Source: Hordeum vulgare subsp. vulgare (lineage: Eukaryota > Streptophyta > Magnoliopsida > Poales > Poaceae). From it: a stretch of DNA of 64,000 nucleotides. Positions within the stretch are counted from its first letter, which is position 1. Each line of letters starts with the position of its first letter. Location of the stretch: NCBI RefSeq assembly GCF_904849725.1, contig NC_058524.1, positions 508,632,263 through 508,696,262 on the forward strand, given 5' to 3'. Below are positions 58,369 to 64,000 of the stretch, one piece after another. The notes below the pieces were generated by a model. The model had not been told where the DNA came from, did no database searches, and was given only the letters and a program-made list of their open reading frames with translations. The translations under genes and the position numbers were made by a program.

Positions 58369-59155
58369 ATGAATTTGTTTTTTTGTTCCTATTTATTTTC
58401 CCTCATATTGTGGGTTTCTATTCCGTCGTCCAAAACTTATGGAATCGTGAGCATTGGCATATGATAAGGTGAGAGATCATGTTATTTCTTTTTTTCTTCT
58501 GAAGATGTGCTCCGTTCAGATATTTTGCCATGACATTGGCATGTTGTGGGCTGTAAATAAAATTGAAAGAAACAAAGTAATCGTGCTTGCATAGTCACTT
58601 GGTTCATATAATAGCGATGACCTACACACACAAAATAATTGGACTAAGGTTCTGATTATTTAACCCTTCATTGTTATTTCAGAGGATGTGGATGGGAAAT
58701 AATACCATGACAATTTTCCCCAGGATTAATAGAACCAAGAATCCAGTACAATACTCATCTATATACCTGATATACTGAATAATTGTTTTACACATCACCC
58801 ATCGTAATATGATTCAGTATGATATTACTTCAAAAAAGGCATGTAGAACAATTTTTTTATAGATTTTGATCGACAATATTCAGTTTGATTTTGCATCAAT
58901 TTTGTGTATTCTCAAACTGCATTGCAGTGTTCATGTATCAGAGAGTTTCCTCTATTATTCCTCCGGACAGTTGGTATCCCACATTTGAATACAGATATCT
59001 CATATTTGCCATACACGCTCATGGATGTCTACAGAAAGGTGCAGAAAAGATGCAAACATGTCTTGATTTGCCGTACATGCTCAGATGGAAAATACTTTGG
59101 CCATCTCTATTGTACATACCCATATAATCCAGTTAATAAGTGCTATGACACATGA
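58369..59155 (+). CDS. Putative two-exon small secreted Cys-rich protein
   Basis: Exon 1 would be 58369-58446 in unit 3: 26 codons with a signal-peptide profile (MNLFFCSYLF, then SLILWVSI). Exon 2 would be 58928-59155. The intron 58447-58927 has GTGAGC at its start and TGCATTGCAG at its end, and both exons are in phase 0. The joined product would be 101 residues. Exon 2 encodes 75 residues with seven Cys, five of them in the last 36 (RCKHVLICRTCSDGKYFG, then LYC and KCYDT). Without splicing, the unit 3 mini-ORF stops at 58464. This layout resembles plant secreted Cys-rich peptide genes, where exon 1 is the signal and exon 2 the mature peptide, but I recognise no family. The splice donor has a weak exon side. 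Expression is unproven. Confidence 0.3.
58720..58927 (+). other. Unique sequence between the triplication and the Cys-rich exon
   Basis: AT-rich DNA ending in a pyrimidine/AG acceptor-like site (CTGCATTGCAG). It would be the 3' part of the proposed intron. Confidence 0.35.
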
Positions 59156-59599
59156 ACTAAATTTTTTAACAGTAAGGCAGTTATGTCACTACAAATATAG
59201 TTCAAAATAGCAAGCGTTAGCTACAATAGGGCAGTTATGTCACTATAAAGTATCACCTTGGAGGCGCTTCGATCATCAAGCAGTATTCATACTTTCAATT
59301 TTTCATTGGTATGCCTTGATTTACATCATGTTGGACATCATTATGGTAATACAAGCGGTTTGTTAAACGGTTTATATATACTTTGTAAACCTAGAGAAAT
59401 GTGATATCGAGTGATATGGTTATACAACTCTGACTTAGATGTCAGAAGTTTATTTTGTATCCAATACCATCATCCAGTATTATTCAGTTTAATAGTTTTG
59501 CACTTATTTCTTAACATCATGTGCTACAAAACTTCTGCAGCAACGCACGGGGCATCTTCTAATATACAGAAAAAAAAGACATATAATAAGCCAGCCGCC
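59156..59599. other. AT-rich intergenic DNA
   Basis: Two imperfect copies of GGCAGTTATGTCACTA (59177 and 59229) are the only structure seen. Near 59537 GCAACGCACGGGGCAT resembles a sequence often found at ends of grass repeats. No gene recognised. Confidence 0.4.
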
Positions 59600-59839
59600 T
59601 TAAGTAAGAAGAAGCTTGTTCGTCTTCAGACCATCGACGATGCAGCCTACCGAAGGCGCGAGTGCCCGAAACCGGTGACGAACGGCGCCGCGAACGTGAG
59701 CGAGGACGCGGTCGCCCGATCGATGGCCTCCCAGTCGCATGCCATTGCCGCGCACCTTGAAGGCCGCGGACAGCTGCTGGATGTGCGCCGAGAAGAAGAA
59801 GGCCGTGAACAGCAGCATGCAGACCTTCAGCGCCGCCAT
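59600..59839 (-). CDS. Small secreted protein, unknown family
   Basis: 79 codons from ATG at 59839. Residues 1-25 (MAALKVCMLL FTAFFFSAHI) form a clear signal peptide with a likely cleavage after LSA. The mature part is Arg/Gly-rich (KVRGNGMRLGGHRSGDRV) and ends LKTNKLLLT. A TATA box lies 124 bp upstream (59963-59970), and base composition turns GC-rich exactly over the ORF, which supports a real grass gene. The tail ALAPSVGCIVDGL faintly recalls the C-terminal part of arabinogalactan peptides, but the usual GPI-signal helix is absent. The next frame (ACDWEAIDRATASSLTFAAP) also looks protein-like over the same stretch, so a frameshift in a longer ancestral gene is possible. The plus-strand ORF over this region is its antisense shadow. 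Confidence 0.45.
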   Translation of the reverse strand: MAALKVCMLLFTAFFFSAHIQQLSAAFKVRGNGMRLGGHRSGDRVLAHVRGAVRHRFRALAPSVGCIVDGLKTNKLLLT

Positions 59840-59962
59840 CTTTAATCCGCTAGACGGCTAGAGCAGTACTACTGTGCTATCTCAGCGATACGTGTGATGG
59901 ACGAGAGCTTGGACCAAGGCAGCTAGAGGCGGTACGTACGAACGGCAGCGCCGATGCCTGCG

Positions 59963-59970
59963 TATATATA
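59963..59970 (-). promoter_or_regulatory. TATA box of the small secreted protein gene
   Basis: The minus strand reads GCTATATATACGC. The predicted start of transcription is near 59935, leaving a leader of about 95 bases. Confidence 0.55.
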
Positions 59971-60379
59971 GCGAGTGAGTGAGTGACAGAGTACAAGCAA
60001 GGATGGAGCGAGTGATTGACCGGCGGCGTGCTTTGTTTGATCGGGCCGGACTTGAGCCGGAAAAGTTGAGGGGCGATGATGAATCTGTCAAATCTGTTTA
60101 TATAACGTACTACGTTGCTCGACTTAGCTCGGCAGGATTGACTTGACTCGATCGAGAGCGCTAGCTTGTCAAACATTGCTCAACTTGGACATGGTATTAC
60201 CGTATCTCAGGCCGTCAGCCGTCCGCCCACTAATATGCATACTTAGACAAGCCGATAGAGACCCGTTATTTATATTTGATACACTCTTAAAAACTAATAT
60301 AAAACCGTTTAGATCACTTGTACAAGGTGAAACGGGCAAGCTGTGATTTTTTTTTTCAAGAGCTGAGGTTTAATATATA

Positions 60380-60539
60380 CTCCCTCCATTCCTAAATATA
60401 AGTCTTTTTAGACATTTCACTAGTAGACTACATACGGATGTATATAGACATATTTTAGAATGTAGATTCACTCATTTTGATTCGTATGTAGACTCTTAGT
60501 GAAATCTCTTCAAAGACTTATATTTAGGAACGGAGGGAG
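60380..60539. mobile_element. Stowaway (Tc1/Mariner) MITE
   Basis: 160 bp with ends CTCCCTCCATTCCTAAATAT and its inverse ATATTTAGGAACGGAGGGAG, flanked by TA (60378-60379 and 60540-60541). The two halves pair over most of the length. Typical Triticeae Stowaway family. Confidence 0.95.
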
Positions 60540-60541
60540 TA

Positions 60542-60974
60542 CAAGGTAACATCATCAGGTGTGAACATATGAGATGAAACCACCACACCAAAACAGAAAA
60601 GCAAAGATCATTCTCTCATAAAAGGATCTAGACCTCCTGCTCCCCAACCAGCCGCCTTCGACTCTCTGATATCTTGCAACACCTGAAAAGCAAGGTGCTC
60701 TGTGATTCACAACTTGGTATTAATCGTCCACTGATCTAGCTAGCTAGTCTCAAAAGTAGCACTAGTATGATGTATGGCAACATATATTTGATAATACAGA
60801 AAAAGCTACATTTGTATCAGTTCAAATTTAGGGCGTGTATGGTTTATACTCTAAGGTTGCGTATCTAATTTTAGTCATGCCACAATATCCTTAGACATGT
60901 GTTTTGGTTCACTGCCATAGTCGTGTCTTGTCACGCTTTTCTAACTAAATGGTCCATATGTTATAGGCTTAGTT
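60542..60974. other. Intergenic DNA without recognised features
   Basis: AT-rich, no gene, RNA or repeat recognised. Confidence 0.4.
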
Positions 60975-62640
60975 TTTTGACAGATCTATTTTTGTTCAAA
61001 CGAGGCAAAAGATTGGCCATTTTGATTGATTAAGAAGAAAATTGCCCGGCTAATTGGTAGAAAACCAGGCTAAAACCGATACAATACACAATCCATATGA
61101 CATGGACACCACTGGTCAACCTGGCCATCGACATGGGATCCGAAACTGCAAAGAAGAAAGACACCCGATGTGGAGTCGCAAGCGTCATCGTCATCACCGG
61201 TTGCCTCGAACGAGCGACTCGGACTTCACCATCGAGCTCCAACATCGAAGTCACCCCGCAAACAACTGCAAAGAAACCACGACAACACATGCCACCAGAT
61301 GACCACACACACGAGTAGCCGACAGCTCCGACCTTGACGGCGAGTATCACAAGGGAAATATGCAGGACTTGCGCCGACTGTGCCCTTCGCAAAGTACCAC
61401 CGAGCACCCGTGTCATCACCGTCTAGACTCGCTTTACCGCAGCTCCGACTTCAAGTAACCAAGCAACCCACAGAAGACCACCTCGGATACGCCAGAAAGA
61501 ACCGACTACCAAAGTCCACGCCGCGATCCGAGCTCCTTGCAACACAATCATCGTTGCCAAACAGTAACCAGCGCCCACCTCAACAAACCATGCGGCGAAG
61601 ATGCCGCCAACCACGACGAAGATGCCACAATACGCTAGTCTTCCAGTCGTAGCCGGCTCCGAGGCGATGCCCCTAAGAAGGAAAAAGACGCAATGACGCT
61701 TCCATCGCTCGATCCACGGGATCTGAGGTTTCCCTCCGGAGCTCGGGCTGTGGGGGAGGAGCAACACACCTCCACCACGATGCTTCCAAGAAAGATAACG
61801 ACACCCGCAGGCGTCATCGTCGCCGGCTCCAATGAAGACCGGAGCAAAGATTTCTCCCGAAGCTGCGCCGAACACCTGCCACCATCGACCGCCGCCCACC
61901 AACCACCAGTTGACGAGGCTTACCTCATTCTGACCACGGGATCCCACGATCCACCATCACGAGACGCACCGCCCCCTGGCCGAAGCCGCCACTACGAAAA
62001 TTGGGGTCGCCGCCCCGGCAACCGCAGACCTCCACAGCATGGCCGATGCACACCACCATGGCCCCATGTCAGGGTTGCCCCCCGATGGGGCCAAAACCGG
62101 CCGAAGACCCAACCAGCACCACGCTGGCCGGAGCACACCACGAGGCCTCACCAGAAATCAGCCCGGCCACCCAGCCGAGCAGCAGCTCCAGCCACACTCT
62201 GCCGACCACATCCGACGGCCACCCCGCATGCGCACCTGCCCTGTCGCCCACACGGTCTAGGACGGCCAGCACCGCCGCATCCTGCCGGCGGCCATCCGAG
62301 CGCAAAGCCCCGATCCACCACCAACACATGGCAAACCGCCGCTCCTACACCGCATGGACGAGCAAAGGAGGTCGCCACCGCTGCCTGGGGCCGCCGCCTC
62401 AGCACCCAGTGCCGCCGCGCTGCAGATGAGGCCGGACGACCAGATCCACCCCGGAGCGCCCTCTGTTGAGCTAGCATCGCCGTCCAGTGCAACCTCTGCA
62501 TGCACCAGGAGAGAGAAGCCCGTCGGCGGCGTCTGTCGCATGGGCTTTGCCCGGTGAAGAAGCCTGATGGCGGCGAGAGGGGCAGAGGTAAGGAGGGGTG
62601 GCAGCGGCGGCGTTAGGTTTCGCTCGAGCCGGCCCATAGA
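60975..62640 (-). other. GC-rich repeat-like region, possibly a truncated non-LTR element
   Basis: The left edge, read on the minus strand, ends GCCAATCTTTTGCCTCGTTT plus an A-rich stretch, which I recall as a 3' end of grass LINE-type repeats. The interior (61380-62600) is strongly GC-rich, with long overlapping ORFs in several frames on both strands that are rich in Pro, Arg, Ala and Gly. None shows a reverse transcriptase, endonuclease or other domain. Low confidence in the class. Confidence 0.3.
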
Positions 62641-63045
62641 GGGCGACGCGGACGCGACGCGTTAGTTAGTGAGAATTTGTCCAGCACTCACAGGCTTTGA
62701 CAAATCTTATCATGCTTATGGTGTCCATTTTATTCAACAAACATTTTGTGGTGGTTAAAATTTGGCTAAGGTTTGTTGTGATAAAGTTAGCGATGGATTT
62801 GCATGGTACAAGTACCTTTGGTGGATTTGCATGTTCACCGGTACGTTTATCGTAATTAAGAAATTGCCTCTTAATAAATAAATATTTATTTGGTTGTATT
62901 CTTCCTCTTCATAATTAAATTATTGAAACATGCATTATTAAATAATAAATGAAATTAGATGTCTAGGCATATAGTTTAACATCACGGTTTCGTTAAAACT
63001 GCACGAATCTGCTTTTTCAACCTAGGCGTACGTATTGGACCCTTA
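62641..63045. other. AT-rich spacer
   Basis: The segment TGGATTTGCATG occurs twice (62793 and 62821). Nothing else recognised. Confidence 0.4.
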
Positions 63046-63844
63046 GAGCATCTTTAGTAGTCTTCATAAAAATTAATCCTTAAAAATGTGTATAAGCCTA
63101 TTGTAAACTGTTTTTATAGTAAGAAATTGCCCCGGGAGAATACATCCGGTAAATAAAATTGTATCCCGTTATAGCCCACTTTTTATTTTTCCTTCCGTCC
63201 CAACGAGTCCATCTCCGGCCGCGGTGTGCCTCGTCGTGGCGCCCCAGCTCGCCCCGGCACCGGCGCCGCCCTTCCCAGTCATGCATGCAGTGAAGGAGCC
63301 CTGCGCCGATTGCGCTCCATGGCGCGTCCACCCGTCCCCAATTGAGCCCGTCACTGCCTCTGCTGCGCGCGTGTTCCCCGTCGTGGCCGCGCGAGCTCCC
63401 CCACCCCCGCCCCAGTCTTCTCCGACGACACCCAACCATGATTCAGGCCACCGGTGGCCTGCTTCGCCATGCCTGTGGACAGTCTCGCCTCGGCTGTGGA
63501 GGTCGAGCTGGCCGTAATTCAGACCGGCGGTGGAAAATTACGGTGTGCGGCGGCTTCTTCCAACATGCGGCAACAGATTCCGGTGAGTTCCAGGTAGATT
63601 CCGGCCAGTTTCGCGGCGGCGTGTCTACTGCGACGAGGTTTGACCGGTTTATGGGTTGAACTGTATACTGCATTCGAAACTCTACATATAAGGTTTTCGC
63701 GAACGGATTTGCCGTGCCTCTTAAAAGGTTTACGGGTCGAACAAGTTTTACGGGGTCTGCTCGGCGTGGTTTTTCCTACCAAAACTGTAAACAAGTTATT
63801 TTTTTACGGGTTTGATCATTATACGGGGTGTGCTAGAGATGCTC
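63046..63844. mobile_element. TIR element with GC-rich cargo (MULE-like?)
   Basis: Left end GAGCATCTTTAGTAG and right end, inverted, GAGCATCTCTAGCACACC. Inner parts also resemble each other (TTTACAGTTTT). The 799-bp element has AT-rich arms and a GC-rich centre (63200-63640) with Pro/Ala-rich ORFs on the plus strand (for example 63224-63517), as when a gene fragment is captured. No transposase is seen and the target duplication is not resolved. Confidence 0.45.
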
Positions 63845-64000
63845 CTACCTGTCGAAACCTAGGTGTGATTTACCCCTTATCTGTTTTGTCCAATGCTGCT
63901 TCCAAAGAGTATGTCCTGGCCAACTAACTTACAAATAAAAAATATGGAGTTCAAACTATGCAGATTGATAAAACTTTAGAAATACAACAAAAGAAACAAG

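Larger units (their letters stand above)
56009..58719 (+). repeat. Three tandem copies of a ~0.9-kb unit
   Basis: The GATGCCTCCCACTACTAAAT landmark occurs at 56024, 56928 and 57829, giving periods of 904 and 901 bp. The copies are over 90% identical by eye. The copy boundary is CAATTTTCCTCTATTCCTAC; the third copy ends at about 58719, where CCAGGATTAATAG begins. Each unit has a CACGTCA/TGACGTCA pair near its start, a CACATGTG E-box-like site, several possible splice donors (AGGTAACC) and a mini-ORF. The design looks like a duplicated promoter, leader and first exon rather than a satellite. Confidence 0.9.

Noticed and set aside
59411..59845. 144-codon plus-strand ORF
   Set aside because: Antisense to the minus-strand gene with signal peptide and TATA box; its second half is charged low-complexity.
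61423..62637. Long overlapping ORFs on both strands (up to 258 codons)
   Set aside because: GC-rich repeat-like DNA with open frames in several phases, low-complexity Pro/Arg/Ala content and no conserved motif.
1..64000. CRISPR array, operon, phage or plasmid features
   Set aside because: No spaced identical short repeats, no polycistronic gene order and no prokaryotic ribosome sites; content is plant nuclear.

Overview
This is a nuclear segment of a large grass genome, almost certainly Triticeae (wheat, Aegilops, barley or rye type). The evidence is nested LTR retrotransposons of Angela/BARE-like Copia, Athila-like Gypsy and chromodomain Gypsy (Del/Tekay-like) types, Stowaway and Tourist MITEs, and very little unique DNA. 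Nothing bacterial, viral-episomal or CRISPR-like is present.

Layout. 1-5660: a decayed minus-strand Angela-like Copia element, cut by the window start. 5661-6720: fragment (copy X) of a DNA-transposon-like repeat. About 6721-35610: a second copy (Y) of that repeat, broken by three insertions. These are an Athila-like element (7236-24947, TSD CTCTT), a ~5.3 kb solo LTR (25191-32412, TSD GGGGT) that itself holds an Angela-like solo LTR (28984-30896, TSD ACTTT), and a smaller TIR-like repeat Z (32668-35159, flanks CTA). The Athila-like element contains a further minus-strand gag-only element (10079-17655). 35611-36317: unassigned DNA. 36318-55070: a minus-strand chromovirus (TSD ATGTG) with a 4.2 kb 3' LTR. 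Its pol gene is split by an almost complete Angela element (42002-50933, TSD CTTCC), and its 3' LTR carries a Tourist MITE.

55071-64000 is the only gene-like part. It holds two MITEs and a 0.9-kb triplication whose units carry a TGACGTCA box and a signal-peptide-like mini-ORF. A Cys-rich exon follows that could be spliced to the last unit. There is a small secreted-protein ORF on the minus strand with a TATA box, a Stowaway MITE, a GC-rich repeat and a TIR element at the right edge.

The most unusual observation is that two independent minus-strand elements have an abnormal 5' LTR. In each, the long LTR is replaced by its own U5 end followed by an inverted copy of a U5 end, so both edges of the short LTR look like U5 termini. 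In the chromovirus this 81-bp foldback LTR is flanked by a perfect 5-bp TSD, so it looks integration-competent. A second unusual point is that the large LTR family (25191-32412 and 36318-40533) carries tRNA-like box A/box B modules at the same offset inside both copies.

All family names come from memory of Triticeae repeats; no database was searched. Identities quoted are by-eye estimates.
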